Origin: Ruminococcus sp.
Lineage (GTDB): Bacteria; Bacillota; Clostridia; Oscillospirales; Ruminococcaceae
Reading direction: 5' to 3'
DNA: 47,699 bases
Assembly (NCBI GenBank): GCA_017478965.1
Contig: JAFVCV010000021.1
Span: 1 to 47,699 of the forward strand
Made by a program: the position numbers and the translations under genes. Shown piece by piece: positions 34,001 to 42,338 of this stretch; the first letter of the stretch is position 1, and every line of letters begins with the position of its first letter. Under the pieces are notes generated by a model that saw only the letters and a list, made by a program, of their open reading frames with translations, did not search any database and was not told the origin of the DNA.

Positions 34001-35117
34001 CTCTCTTTGCATAAACGAACTTGTCAAAGGGCCACTTCGGCAGCTTTACCACCACGTAGTCCAGGGCCGGTTCAAAGCAGGCGTAGGTCTTGCCGGTGAC
34101 GGCATTCTTTATCTCGTCAAGAGTATAGCCTATGGCTATCTGAGCGGCCACCTTGGCTATGGGATATCCCGTAGCCTTTGAGGCCAGAGCCGACGAGCGT
34201 GATACTCTTGGGTTTACTTCGATGACCGCATACTCGAAAGTTTCCGGATCCAGTGCGAACTGACAGTTACAGCCGCCCTCAACTTTCAGGGTGTCGATTA
34301 TTTTAAGAGCCGCCGAACGCAGCATCTGATATTCCTTATCCGCCAGTGTGACTGCCGGGGCGATGACGATAGAGTCGCCGGTATGTACTCCCACCGGGTC
34401 AAAGTTCTCCATTGAGCAGACTGTGATGACGTTGCCCTTTGAGTCACGCATGACCTCGAACTCTATCTCCTTCCACCCGGCTATGCACTTCTCCACCAGC
34501 ACCTGTGTGATGGGAGAGAGATAAAGGCCGTTTCGGGTGATCTCGATAAGCTCCTCCTCGTTGTGGACGATACCGCCGCCGGTCCCGCCGAGGGTGAAGG
34601 CGGGCCTTATGATGAGCGGGTAGCCTATGCCCTCGCTCCTGGCAAACTCCACAGCGTCCTCGACGGTATTTACCACCTTAGAGGGTATACAAGGCTGACC
34701 TATGGACTCCATGGTGTCCTTGAACAGCTGCCTGTCCTCGGCCTTGTCTATGGTCTCCGGGTCTGCCCCCAGGAGCTTTACATTGTACTTTTCCAGGAAA
34801 CCTTCCTTTGCCAGCTGCATGGAAAGGGTCAGTCCAGTCTGTCCTCCCAGTGTGGAAAGCAGGCTGTCAGGCCTTTCCTTGATGATGACCCTCTTGACCG
34901 TTTCAAGTGTCAGAGGCTCTATATATATCTTATCCGCCATGGCGTTGTCAGTCATGATGGTGGCGGGGTTGGAATTAATGAGTATGACCTCCAGCCCCTG
35001 CTGTTTCAGCGCCCGGCAGGCCTGGGTGCCTGCGTAGTCGAATTCCGCAGCCTGTCCGATGACAATAGGCCCGGAGCCTATGACAAGCACACGCTGTATA
35101 TCTTTGTTCAAAGGCAT
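31050..35117 (-). CDS. carB-dapF: Fusion: carbamoyl-phosphate synthase large subunit + diaminopimelate epimerase
   Basis: A 1355-aa protein read in one frame. Residues 1-1065 are a complete CarB: two ATP-grasp halves (GSGPIVIGQAAEFDYAGTQ near the start, GSGPIRIGQGIEFDYASVH near 555) and the C-terminal MGS-like allosteric domain. From residue 1067 (base 31919) a full DapF follows: FTKMHGCGNDYVYFN, then the catalytic Cys pair Cys1144 in MCGNGIRC and Cys1298 in FACGTGACA. CarB makes carbamoyl phosphate for arginine and pyrimidines; DapF converts LL- to meso-diaminopimelate for lysine and peptidoglycan. No stop codon or ribosome site is seen at the junction. carA ends two bases upstream of the start, so the transcript is carA, carB-dapF. 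Confidence 0.93.
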   Translation of the reverse strand: MPLNKDIQRVLVIGSGPIVIGQAAEFDYAGTQACRALKQQGLEVILINSNPATIMTDNAMADKIYIEPLTLETVKRVIIKERPDSLLSTLGGQTGLTLSMQLAKEGFLEKYNVKLLGADPETIDKAEDRQLFKDTMESIGQPCIPSKVVNTVEDAVEFARSEGIGYPLIIRPAFTLGGTGGGIVHNEEELIEITRNGLYLSPITQVLVEKCIAGWKEIEFEVMRDSKGNVITVCSMENFDPVGVHTGDSIVIAPAVTLADKEYQMLRSAALKIIDTLKVEGGCNCQFALDPETFEYAVIEVNPRVSRSSALASKATGYPIAKVAAQIAIGYTLDEIKNAVTGKTYACFEPALDYVVVKLPKWPFDKFVYAKRELGTQMKATGEVMAIGTTFEQAIMKAVRGAEIGHDCLISPKLEQLSDEEIRAKLRETSDERLFVVYEALRRGVSVEEIHRITMIDEWFLGKLRNLIATEKELAKGQISRETYLKAKQLGYPDKVIERLSGEKIAEPAKAVFKMVDTCAAEFAANTPYFYSTYDEEDEAEEFIDSLDKKSSKGTVIVFGSGPIRIGQGIEFDYASVHCVWALKEHGFDVVIVNNNPETVSTDFDTADRLYFEPLTNEDVMNIIRVEKPVGVVVAFGGQTAIKLTKFLSSNGVNILGTPPDSIDAAEDRERFDELLEELHIKRPEGFTVMTCEEALTIANRIGYPVLMRPSYVLGGQNMIIAFNDADIREYMAIILDQGIENPVLIDKYLMGIELEIDAICDGEEILIPGIMEHIERTGIHSGDSIAVYPAWNVSDRLIDKVVDCSKRLAVSLKTKGLVNIQYLIYEDELYVIEVNPRSSRTIPYISKVTGVPMVDLATKAMLGEKLRDMGYGVGLHPNSPYVAVKVPVFSFEKLIGVDNHLGPEMKSTGEVLAVSSSLEESLYKGLTAAGYKLEQKGGVFITVRDSDKKEIPQTAKLFADLGFKIYATEGTAAVLHDHGIEAQPVKKIHESDDNTLTLIESGKISYVISTSSKGRIPSRDSVKIRRKTVEWNIPCLTSIDTANAIAASIRSKYNESNTEIVDINNMRREKVKLHFTKMHGCGNDYVYFNCFDRMVDNPEGFALNLSDRHFGIGGDGVILVCRSKIADGKMRMFNLDGSEGKMCGNGIRCVAKFMRDNGLVDRDRMTIETLSGIIKVSLSRHYGEVNGATVDMGRAILEPELIPTALEPDENGMVVDRPVNISGLEGEYRVTCVSMGNPHCVVFMNNVDSMEIEKVGPKFEHDPIFPERVNTEFIKVIDSHTLKMRVWERGSGETFACGTGACAAVVAAALNGFCPKDEEVTVILKGGTLKIKYTDEAVYLTGDAVTVFEGDISV

Positions 35118-35119
35118 AG

Positions 35120-36214
35120 TCAGTCCTCCTTCGACCTGTTAAGGTCTATCATCTCTATAAATTCGTCGAACAGATACCCGGTGTCCAGAGGTCCTGCGCA
35201 GGCCTCCGGGTGGAACTGCACCGAGAAGGCCGGTTCGTCAAGATACCTAATTCCCTCGCAGGTGCCGTCGTTGGCATTTATAAAGCTCTCCTCCGCATTT
35301 TCCGGAAGGGTGCTGCTCACCACCGCATAGCCGTGGTTCTGTGAGGTTATATAAACTCTCCCCGTGGCAAGGTCCTTGCAGGGCTGGTTGGCGCCTCTGT
35401 GACCGTATTTGAGCTTTTCGGTCTTCGCCCCGTGGGCAAGGGCCAGCAGCTGGTGTCCGAGACATATGCCGAAGGTGGGTATCCTCAGGCCGGAAAGCTT
35501 TCTCAGCTCTTCTATTATCCCGGTGTTCTCCGCCGGGTCGCCGGGACCGTTTGAAAGCATTATGCCGTCTGGGGCAAGCTCCTTTATCCTTTCGGCAGAA
35601 GTGCCTGCCGGCACGACTCTTACCCTGCACCCTCTTTTAACAAGGCTGCGGCAGATATTGGCCTTTGCCCCGAAGTCGTAAAGCACCACGTCTCTGAGTA
35701 CCTTTCCCTCAGGCTCGAAGACCTGCTCCTGTCCGCAGGTGGTTTTCTCCACCGCCTTGATTATCCTGTAGTCCTTTATATCCTCCGGCACCACGCCGCT
35801 GTAGTCAGCTGCTATCTTACCGTTCATGACGCCGTGCTCCCTGACTATCCTGGTGAGCCTTCTGGTATCTATGCCGTAAAGTCCCACAATGCCGTTTTTA
35901 CGCAAAAAAATGTCAAGATCACCCTGGCAGCGGAAGTTGCTGGGCTCTTGACACCATTGTCTTACGATATAACCTTTTACATGAGGACAGCTGCTCTCGA
36001 AGTCCTCCGGGATAACGCCGTAATTTCCGATCAGCGGAAAGGTCTGCACCACGATCTGTCCGTAATAGCTGGGGTCCGTCAGCGTTTCCAGATAGCCTGT
36101 CATGGCAGTAGTGAAAACGATCTCGCCCAGAGCGCCGTCACCGCTGATCTCAGCGCCGAAACTCTTCCCCTCGAAAACCGTGCCGTTTTCAAGTACAAGA
36201 TAAGCCTTGCTCAC
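35120..36214 (-). CDS. carA: Carbamoyl-phosphate synthase small (glutaminase) subunit
   Basis: A 364-aa protein that releases ammonia from glutamine and passes it to CarB. The N-terminal domain has GEIVFTTAMTGYLETLTDPSY; the class I amidotransferase domain has the nucleophile in FGICLGHQLLALA, with His and Glu in VQFHPEA. GTG 36214 is chosen because AAAGGAGG lies 7 bases upstream; reading further upstream would cross the promoter. The stop is followed after two bases by the carB-dapF ATG, within the carA-encoded ribosome site GAGGA. The promoter is at 36249-36277. No leader hairpin or PyrR site was recognised. Confidence 0.95.
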   Translation of the reverse strand: MSKAYLVLENGTVFEGKSFGAEISGDGALGEIVFTTAMTGYLETLTDPSYYGQIVVQTFPLIGNYGVIPEDFESSCPHVKGYIVRQWCQEPSNFRCQGDLDIFLRKNGIVGLYGIDTRRLTRIVREHGVMNGKIAADYSGVVPEDIKDYRIIKAVEKTTCGQEQVFEPEGKVLRDVVLYDFGAKANICRSLVKRGCRVRVVPAGTSAERIKELAPDGIMLSNGPGDPAENTGIIEELRKLSGLRIPTFGICLGHQLLALAHGAKTEKLKYGHRGANQPCKDLATGRVYITSQNHGYAVVSSTLPENAEESFINANDGTCEGIRYLDEPAFSVQFHPEACAGPLDTGYLFDEFIEMIDLNRSKED

Positions 36215-36248
36215 TATACTTCCTCCTTTAACCAAATTTTCGCATATT

Positions 36249-36277
36249 ATTATAGCATACTCGGCCCGGTTTGTAAA
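36249..36277 (-). promoter_or_regulatory. Sigma-A promoter of the car operon
   Basis: TTTACA (36272-36277), 17 bp, TATAAT (36249-36254) on the minus strand; the leader is only about 28 nt, too short for attenuation. Confidence 0.83.
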
Positions 36278-36340
36278 TACCACTTAACACAAATTTTACT
36301 TTTTTCATAAAGACAAAAATTGTTATATTTTCCCGCCTGG

Positions 36341-36378
36341 AACAAAACAGAGCGGACAGCCTGACAGGCCGCCCGCTC
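36341..36378 (-). terminator. Terminator of the MacB-like gene
   Basis: GAGCGG (36350-36355) pairs with CCGCTC (36373-36378) and GCCTG with CAGGC inside; a T-rich minus-strand tail follows. Confidence 0.75.
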
Positions 36379-36397
36379 CGGGTAAGATCTATAGTTC

Positions 36398-39300
36398 TTA
36401 TTCGGTCCTCAGTGCGATGACCGGGTCCTTCTTTGCCGCTACCCTTGACGGGAACAGACCGGCAACAAGTGTCAGCAGGACGCTTATAACTATAAGTATC
36501 AGCGCCGCCGCTACCGGTATCTGCGCCCTCATAGGCACATCGGTCAGATGGGCTATGATAGCGTTTATCGGTATGGTCAGCAGATAAGACAGCCCTATGC
36601 CGATAACTCCGGCTACCAGGCCCACGATGACAGTCTCCGCATTGAACACTCTGGAGATATCCCGCTTTGATGCGCCGATACTCCTGAGAATGCCTATCTC
36701 CTTGGTCCTTTCCAGAACAGAGATATAGGTTATTATGCCTATCATGATGGAAGATACCACCAGGGAGATAGCCACGAAGGCTATGAGCACATAGCTTATA
36801 GCGTCGATGATAGAGGTCACGGAGGACATCATCAGTCCCATATAGTCCGTATACTCTATGACGTCATTATCCTCAGCCCTGTCGTTATATCCGTCGATGA
36901 TCTCTATTATCTTCTCCTTGGCCGCAAAGTCCTTGGGGTAGATATTTATGTAACTGGGATCTTCCACCGTGGCATAGCCCAGCCTTGTCAGATTGGCCTC
37001 ATAGCTGGAGGTCGAATACTTGCCGCTGTTGGCAAGGGTCTCCTGGGTGCTGTCATTGGCCTCGGTCATCATCTGCATCATGAGCTGTATCTGCTCGTCG
37101 GTAAGAGATGCGATGTACTTCTTCTGAGTCTCGGTGAGGCCGTTCATCATACCGCCGTTCATCAGCGAACCCATGTCAAGTCCGCCCATAGCGTCCATTC
37201 CCATATCGGTCAGGTCCCCGAAGTTCTCCGTGCCGCCTGCGTCCATAAGTCCAGCCAGCTCTTCATCGCTCAGTCCCTCGCCGCCGTACACAGAGGCGTA
37301 TCGCTCCATGAGAGCCGCAGCCTCCTCATCGGTCATGCCCTCAGGGGTCTGACCGTTCATAAGGGCCTGTATCTGCTCCGGATCAAGCTCTTCCTGCTGA
37401 CCCTCAGCGCCCTGTGACTGAACATAGGCATCGTACTGCGCCTTCAGCTGCTCATACTCCTCGTCGGAAAGCATCGCTCTGACATCCTCCGGCAGCTCGC
37501 CGCCGTTGTCCATCATAAGTTTCAGCATAGAGAAGGCCTGCTCGTCTTCACCGGCTCCGGCGTTCATATGGTCAAGCTCTGCCGTCACCTCTGCGTCAGT
37601 GACCTTCTCGTCCTCTGCGGCGCTCTTGAATCTCAGCCCCGTGAAAACGTCTATATCCGGCTTATCCAGCTGCTCTCTGATTATCTCGCTCTCGTCCACC
37701 TTGCCAAGGAGGTATTCCATCAGCTCGTGCCTGTAGGATATGCCCCCCTGGATAGAAGTAGCCGCAGCGTCCTCGTTGGGCCTCAGGATACCCACGACCT
37801 TGATCTCCAGACCGTTGTTGACCACATCGGTCATGTAGTCTATATCCTCCCGCATATCGTTCCACACGCCGTCGGTCTTCTTATAGAGATCAGTGGTCGG
37901 CACCAGCCTGAACCTCAGGTCCATCAGCTCGTCGTAGGAATAGGTATGCTGCTCACTGGTGAGCTTTATCTCCTCGCCGGAAATTGCCCTTCTCACGATC
38001 CCGTTGAGTTCCGAAGGATCAAGTATACCGAGAGAATAGAGTATATAATCGTTTATCTCATTGTGCTTATCGACGATGAGCACGACCTCGTCCATCTTCT
38101 CAGGCATATGCCCGGCCAGAATGTCATACTGGGAACTTATCAGATCCTCATTGTCCAGCATCTCCGTCCATACGTCCATGCTGCCGAAGCTGCCCATAGA
38201 CATACCCATCATCTGAGTGTCGCTGATGTATCCCATGTCCAGCAGCACCTGAGAAGGATTGACCTGATACACGCCCTCGGAGGTATCGGCCTTGAAAATA
38301 TTCAGCGTGGTGGAATAGCCGTACTTTATGTCGCTGACATACTTGCCTATCTCCTCATCACTGTCCAGGAAGGACTTGAACTTCTCCAGATTATTGACCT
38401 TAGTCTCCTGCATCAGAGTGTTTATCATCTCGCTCATCTGGTTCTGGGAATAGACCTTGTCCATATCATGGTCGTGGGACTTTTCCCGGTTCTCGGCCAT
38501 GGTGTTCATTATCTCACCGATGCTGGCCGTAGTGGACTCTATCTGCAAAGGATAGGTCGAAAGAGTGTCGCTCTGCACCTGGTCGATATAGATCTGGACT
38601 CCGTTGGAGATGGAAAGGATGAGCGCTATGCCGATTATGCCTATGGAGCCTGCAAAGCTGGTCAGCAGGGTCCTGGCCTTCTTTGTCAGCAGATTGTTGC
38701 GGCTTAGCCCCAAGGCAGTGGGAAAGCTCATGGAGGTCTTGAGTTTTTTTCGCTCCTTCTTGGTGAGAGTCTCGCTCTTCTCCTCCTTGCCCTCCTTCTC
38801 CTCCTCCGTCAGCGGTCTGCTGTCGTCCACCACCTTGCCGTCAAGGAGCCTGATTATCCTGGAAGAATACTTCTCCGCAAGCTCAGGGTTGTGAGTGACC
38901 ATTATTATTAGCTTATCCTTTGATATGCTCTTTAAAAGGTCCATTATCTGCACGCTGGTCTGTGTGTCAAGTGCGCCCGTAGGCTCGTCGGCCAGCAGTA
39001 TGTCCGGGTCGTTGACCAAAGCCCTGGCTATGGCCACTCTCTGCATCTGACCGCCGGACATCTGGTTTGGCTTTTTATTCAGCTGGTCCCCTAAGCCCAC
39101 CTGTTTGAGGACCTCTATTGCCCTGCTGCGCCTTTCGCTTTTTGAAACGCCCGACAGCGTCAGCGCCAGCTCCACATTCGACAGCACCGTCTGATGCGGT
39201 ATCAGATTATAGCTCTGAAAAACAAAGCCAATGGAATGGTTGCGGTAGCTGTCCCAGTCAGAGTCCCTGAAATCCTTCGTGGACTTTCCGTTGATGTTCA

Positions 39301-39484
39301 GGTCCCCGTCAGAGTACCTGTCAAGGCCGCCGATGATGTTCAGAAGCGTGGTCTTTCCGCAGCCGGAGGGTCCTAATACTGAAACGAACTCGTTCTCTCT
39401 GAAATCTATGCTGACCCCCTTCAGGGCCTGGACCTTCTGGTCACCTACCTCATAATCCTTCTTTATATCCTTCAGACTGAGCAT
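36398..39484 (-). CDS. MacB-type ABC protein: ATPase fused to FtsX-like permease with a large external domain
   Basis: A 1028-aa protein. Residues 1-230 are a LolD/MacB-type ATPase: Walker A GPSGCGKTT, signature MSGGQMQRVAIARAL, Walker B ILLADEPTGALD. A basic, charged linker (about 230-260) leads to the first membrane segment, ARTLLTSFAGSIGIIGIALI. A very long external part (about 300-880) follows, including a Met/Gly/Glu/Asp-rich low-complexity stretch (about 650-810) with repeats such as GMTDEEAAALM and GLSDEELAGLM. Three FtsX-type segments end the protein, with the conserved ERTKEIGILRSIGASKRDI and FPSRVAAKKDPVIALR. Such proteins use ATP to drive movements outside the membrane for export of peptides, lipids or antibiotics. 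It is a single-gene unit. Confidence 0.92.
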   Translation of the reverse strand: MLSLKDIKKDYEVGDQKVQALKGVSIDFRENEFVSVLGPSGCGKTTLLNIIGGLDRYSDGDLNINGKSTKDFRDSDWDSYRNHSIGFVFQSYNLIPHQTVLSNVELALTLSGVSKSERRSRAIEVLKQVGLGDQLNKKPNQMSGGQMQRVAIARALVNDPDILLADEPTGALDTQTSVQIMDLLKSISKDKLIIMVTHNPELAEKYSSRIIRLLDGKVVDDSRPLTEEEKEGKEEKSETLTKKERKKLKTSMSFPTALGLSRNNLLTKKARTLLTSFAGSIGIIGIALILSISNGVQIYIDQVQSDTLSTYPLQIESTTASIGEIMNTMAENREKSHDHDMDKVYSQNQMSEMINTLMQETKVNNLEKFKSFLDSDEEIGKYVSDIKYGYSTTLNIFKADTSEGVYQVNPSQVLLDMGYISDTQMMGMSMGSFGSMDVWTEMLDNEDLISSQYDILAGHMPEKMDEVVLIVDKHNEINDYILYSLGILDPSELNGIVRRAISGEEIKLTSEQHTYSYDELMDLRFRLVPTTDLYKKTDGVWNDMREDIDYMTDVVNNGLEIKVVGILRPNEDAAATSIQGGISYRHELMEYLLGKVDESEIIREQLDKPDIDVFTGLRFKSAAEDEKVTDAEVTAELDHMNAGAGEDEQAFSMLKLMMDNGGELPEDVRAMLSDEEYEQLKAQYDAYVQSQGAEGQQEELDPEQIQALMNGQTPEGMTDEEAAALMERYASVYGGEGLSDEELAGLMDAGGTENFGDLTDMGMDAMGGLDMGSLMNGGMMNGLTETQKKYIASLTDEQIQLMMQMMTEANDSTQETLANSGKYSTSSYEANLTRLGYATVEDPSYINIYPKDFAAKEKIIEIIDGYNDRAEDNDVIEYTDYMGLMMSSVTSIIDAISYVLIAFVAISLVVSSIMIGIITYISVLERTKEIGILRSIGASKRDISRVFNAETVIVGLVAGVIGIGLSYLLTIPINAIIAHLTDVPMRAQIPVAAALILIVISVLLTLVAGLFPSRVAAKKDPVIALRTE

Positions 39485-39504
39485 AACATTCCCCTTTTCC
39501 TCTA

Positions 39505-39559
39505 AAGTTCAGTTAAACTAACTTGAAATATATGTAAATTAACTAACCCTGTTATTATA
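39505..39559 (-). promoter_or_regulatory. -10 box and iron-box-like elements before the MacB-like gene
   Basis: TATAAT on the minus strand (39554-39559) has no clear -35 box. Just downstream are TTAGTTAA-type elements: one at about 39536-39549 (GGTTAGTTAATTTAC on the minus strand) and one at 39505-39525 (AAGTTAGTTTAACTGAACTT on the minus strand). The second shares its core with the palindrome at 29206-29225. Confidence 0.5.
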
Positions 39560-39617
39560 ATATTTAATTATGAACATTACTGATATATTTAATGAATTAT
39601 CAATAAATTGCGCACAT

Positions 39618-40433
39618 TTAATAGATCGGCACATCAAAATCCTTGATTTTTTCAAAAAGTATATCGTCCTCCGACGGTATGTCCTCCGCAAGCTCTATCT
39701 CGCTGCGGATCGAGAGCATCTCCTTGTCAGTATCGGAGATCACGTCTGCGCAGTTTTTCAGCCTTTTCACGATCTCATCCTGGTTGCCTATGACCTGCTT
39801 GTATTTCAGCTGATGCTCCAGGCTTGCCCAGAAGTCCATGGCGATGGTCCTTATCTGCACCTCTACCCTCATGTCCCGCCGCTCCTCTGCGAAGAACACC
39901 GGCACACTGACTATCAGATGCAGGCTCCTGTAGCCGTTGGGCTTTGGCTCTGCGATATAGTCCTTGCGCTTTATGAGGGTGATGTCGTCCTGCTTTATAA
40001 GCGCATCTGCGATGGAATAGATATCGTCTATATAAGCGCAGATGACCCTTACCCCCGCCACATCGCTGATATTGTTCTCGATATTCTCAGCGCTGAGGGC
40101 CAGGCCCTTCTTTGCAAGCTTCTCCGCAATGCTGGAGGTCCTTTTCAGCCGGGTGCTGATAAACTCTATGGGGTTTCTGCGGTACCGAACGTTGAACTCA
40201 GTATTGAGCACATCGAACTTGGTCTTTACCTCCTTGATGGCGCAGGTATACATCATCATCAGCTCCCTGTACTCCACCATTGAGCCGATGATCCTCTTGG
40301 TGTGGTCGTATACCAGCTGCACCTCGCTGCTTGTAAGCGCCGGCAGTCTCAGGTCCGGCACATCGTGAAAAACGTCTCCGAATACCAGGCTGAATTCTTC
40401 CTGCCCGTTCTCTCTTCTCTCCTCGTCACTCAT
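39618..40433 (-). CDS. Small alarmone synthetase (RelP/RelQ-like (p)ppGpp synthetase)
   Basis: A 271-aa single-domain RelA/SpoT synthetase. It should transfer pyrophosphate from ATP to GDP or GTP in the cytoplasm during stress. Motifs: RTSSIAEKLAKKG, ISDVAGVRVICAYIDDIY, the G-loop-like YIAEPKPNGYRSLHLIV, and EVQIRTIAMDFWASLEHQLKYK. There is no HD hydrolase domain and no TGS/ACT regulatory part. It is somewhat longer than RelQ of Bacilli (about 210 aa), with an extra N-terminal segment of about 45 residues. It is monocistronic. A TATAAT on the minus strand lies near 40490, but no clear -35 box. Confidence 0.92.
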   Translation of the reverse strand: MSDEERRENGQEEFSLVFGDVFHDVPDLRLPALTSSEVQLVYDHTKRIIGSMVEYRELMMMYTCAIKEVKTKFDVLNTEFNVRYRRNPIEFISTRLKRTSSIAEKLAKKGLALSAENIENNISDVAGVRVICAYIDDIYSIADALIKQDDITLIKRKDYIAEPKPNGYRSLHLIVSVPVFFAEERRDMRVEVQIRTIAMDFWASLEHQLKYKQVIGNQDEIVKRLKNCADVISDTDKEMLSIRSEIELAEDIPSEDDILFEKIKDFDVPIY

Positions 40434-40568
40434 AAACGATCTCTCCTCTCCCTGGAATATCCCCTCTGAAGGGCATTACACAGAGTGATTATAAAATATT
40501 ACTTTGTGCGCTGTTTGTGAAAATTGTGTATTTACACTGAAAATAGCTGAAAAAGTTTCCCCATCTCC

Positions 40569-40597
40569 TTGACGGCGGGGAAAAATTGGAGTAAAAT
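40569..40597 (+). promoter_or_regulatory. Sigma-A promoter of the potassium-channel operon
   Basis: TTGACG (40569-40574), 17 bp, TAAAAT (40592-40597). It fixes the channel start at or after about 40604, which excludes two in-frame upstream ATG codons. Confidence 0.72.
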
Positions 40598-40649
40598 AAT
40601 GGTATCTCTAAAGACCATTGGAGCCGCAGGCTCAGACAGGGTGAACGCT

Positions 40650-41423
40650 ATGACTTTAGCTTTGAAAAACAACAGCCATAAGATATACGACGGGGCCATG
40701 GGCGCCCTGGCCGTCATAAACGCAGTGCTTATACTCATCGACGCCGCCAAGGGTCTCGGTCCCCACGAGAGGATAGTATATCTTATCTGCTATGCAGTCT
40801 TCGCCGCAGACCTCTGCATAAGGGCCGGCAGGGCGGAGGATCTAAAAAAATTCTTCCGCCGCAATTACTGGGACCTTATCGCTGTACTGCCCATCCATGG
40901 GATAATGCCAGGCTTTTCTCCACGGACGGAGCTTGTCCTGAGGATGCTGAACCTGGTGAGGATAGCCGCTCTGCTGGCCAGGCCGCTGAGAAAGGCCCGG
41001 CGGTTTTATAATACCAACGGTTTCAAATATGTGGTGATGGCCTCCGTGACCACCATCGTCACCGGCGGGGTGCTTATCCACTATGCCGAGGGCATGGAGC
41101 TTGACGACGGCATATGGTGGGCCTTCGTCACCGCCACTACCGTAGGCTACGGTGATATCTCCCCCGGGACGGTATACGGACGGCTCATAGCCATGTTCCT
41201 CATGCTGGTGGGCATAGGCCTTATCGGCTCCCTCACCAGTACTCTCACCTCTTTTTTCCTGCACCGGGGCACTAAGAGCGCCAGGGGTTCCATGCTGGAA
41301 ACGGTGAAGGAAAAACTGGAGGATTTTGACAGCCTTTCCGAGGAGGACGTGGAGGATATCTGCAATATGCTTATGGCCATGAAAACTCACAGCTGCGATA
41401 AAGGAGGCAGGAAACAGAAATGA
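40650..41423 (+). CDS. Voltage-gated-type potassium channel
   Basis: A 257-aa membrane protein with six hydrophobic segments. The pore loop carries the potassium selectivity filter TTVGYGD (163-169), followed by the inner helix IAMFLMLVGIGLIGSL. The fourth segment is Arg-rich with spaced charges (RTELVLRMLNLVRIAAL, then RPLRKARR), as in voltage sensors, though the spacing is irregular. A short acidic cytoplasmic tail follows. ATG 40650 is used because an AGGGTGA ribosome site precedes it and the promoter overlaps earlier starts. It overlaps the next gene by four bases (ATGA), so potassium flow and the metallo-beta-lactamase lipoprotein may be linked, but no common function is known. Confidence 0.88.
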   Translation: MTLALKNNSHKIYDGAMGALAVINAVLILIDAAKGLGPHERIVYLICYAVFAADLCIRAGRAEDLKKFFRRNYWDLIAVLPIHGIMPGFSPRTELVLRMLNLVRIAALLARPLRKARRFYNTNGFKYVVMASVTTIVTGGVLIHYAEGMELDDGIWWAFVTATTVGYGDISPGTVYGRLIAMFLMLVGIGLIGSLTSTLTSFFLHRGTKSARGSMLETVKEKLEDFDSLSEEDVEDICNMLMAMKTHSCDKGGRKQK

Positions 41424-42286
41424 AAAAGCTCGCTATCCTGATAATGACCGTTCTCACTGCGGTCTTCATGCTCTCTTCCTGCGCCGAAAATGAGCAGCCG
41501 CCTCAGAAGATAAGGACCCAGGTCAGCGAGGACCTGATCGTCTACAGTTTCAGCTTAGGCAAGGCAGACGCACATCTTATATACAATTCCCAGTTCGCCG
41601 TCCTCATCGACTGCGGTGAAAAAGGTCAGGGCAAGGAGATACTGGACTACATGGAAGAAAATGACATTCCCTCTCTTGACTATCTTATCATCACCCATTT
41701 TGACAAGGACCATGTTGGGGGCGCTGCAAAGATCCTCAAAGCCGGCGTGGTGAAAAACGTTCTTTGCAGTAACTACCCGAAGGAAAGCGAGGAGTACAGT
41801 TCCTACCGTGAACAGCTCTCAAAGCAGGGTCTTGAGGCAGTGACGGTCAGGGAGTCTTACCGGTTCTCCCTGGGCGGAGCCGAATTCATGGCGGACCCGC
41901 CCAGGGCAGCCGAATATCCCACGGACCCGAGCAATAATTCCTCCCTCATCGTCAGCCTTTTCTACGGCGAAAATGCCCTGCTTTTTGCCGGGGACGCAGA
42001 GGACCTGAGGTTAGCGGAATTCACCGCAGCCAACGAATTTGACTATGATTATCTGAAAGTTCCCTACCACGGTCATTTTCAGGAAAGGCTCAGAGAGTTC
42101 CTGCCGGACGTCAGAGCCGAGTCGGCAGTCATCACCTCCTCCGATAAGGAGCCTGAGGACAGCCGGACCGTAGAGCTTTTAGAAAACAGCGGCGCCGAAG
42201 TGTTCCTCACCAGGACGGCTGCGGTCAGGGCAGTATGTGACGGCAGGACCGTAAAGGTCAGCTATGACGTCCCCCAAGGGTCTTAG
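41420..42286 (+). CDS. Metallo-beta-lactamase-fold lipoprotein (ComEC C-terminal-domain-like)
   Basis: A 288-aa lipoprotein with lipobox LSSC (Cys21). The hydrolase domain resembles the extracellular part of the DNA-uptake protein ComEC: DAHLIYNSQFAVLIDCGE, metal motif THFDKDHVGG (HxDxDH form), NNSSLIVSLFYGENALLFAGDAE and VPYHGHF. ComEC-like beta-lactamase domains degrade or handle nucleic acids or cleave phosphodiesters (family knowledge); free-standing secreted copies are common in Clostridia without a known substrate. No ComEC membrane domain is present. It is translationally coupled to the upstream channel gene by an ATGA overlap. No hairpin with a T tract was seen directly after it. Confidence 0.88.
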   Translation: MKKLAILIMTVLTAVFMLSSCAENEQPPQKIRTQVSEDLIVYSFSLGKADAHLIYNSQFAVLIDCGEKGQGKEILDYMEENDIPSLDYLIITHFDKDHVGGAAKILKAGVVKNVLCSNYPKESEEYSSYREQLSKQGLEAVTVRESYRFSLGGAEFMADPPRAAEYPTDPSNNSSLIVSLFYGENALLFAGDAEDLRLAEFTAANEFDYDYLKVPYHGHFQERLREFLPDVRAESAVITSSDKEPEDSRTVELLENSGAEVFLTRTAAVRAVCDGRTVKVSYDVPQGS

Positions 42287-42338
42287 AGCCTGCGCTCAAA
42301 TTTAACATTTAGGTAATAAGTATGCCCCCTGAGCCGTA

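Noticed and set aside
36180-36300. A pyrimidine-responsive leader or riboswitch before carA
   Set aside because: The expected transcript leader is about 28 nt, and no anti-terminator or terminator hairpin pair is present.
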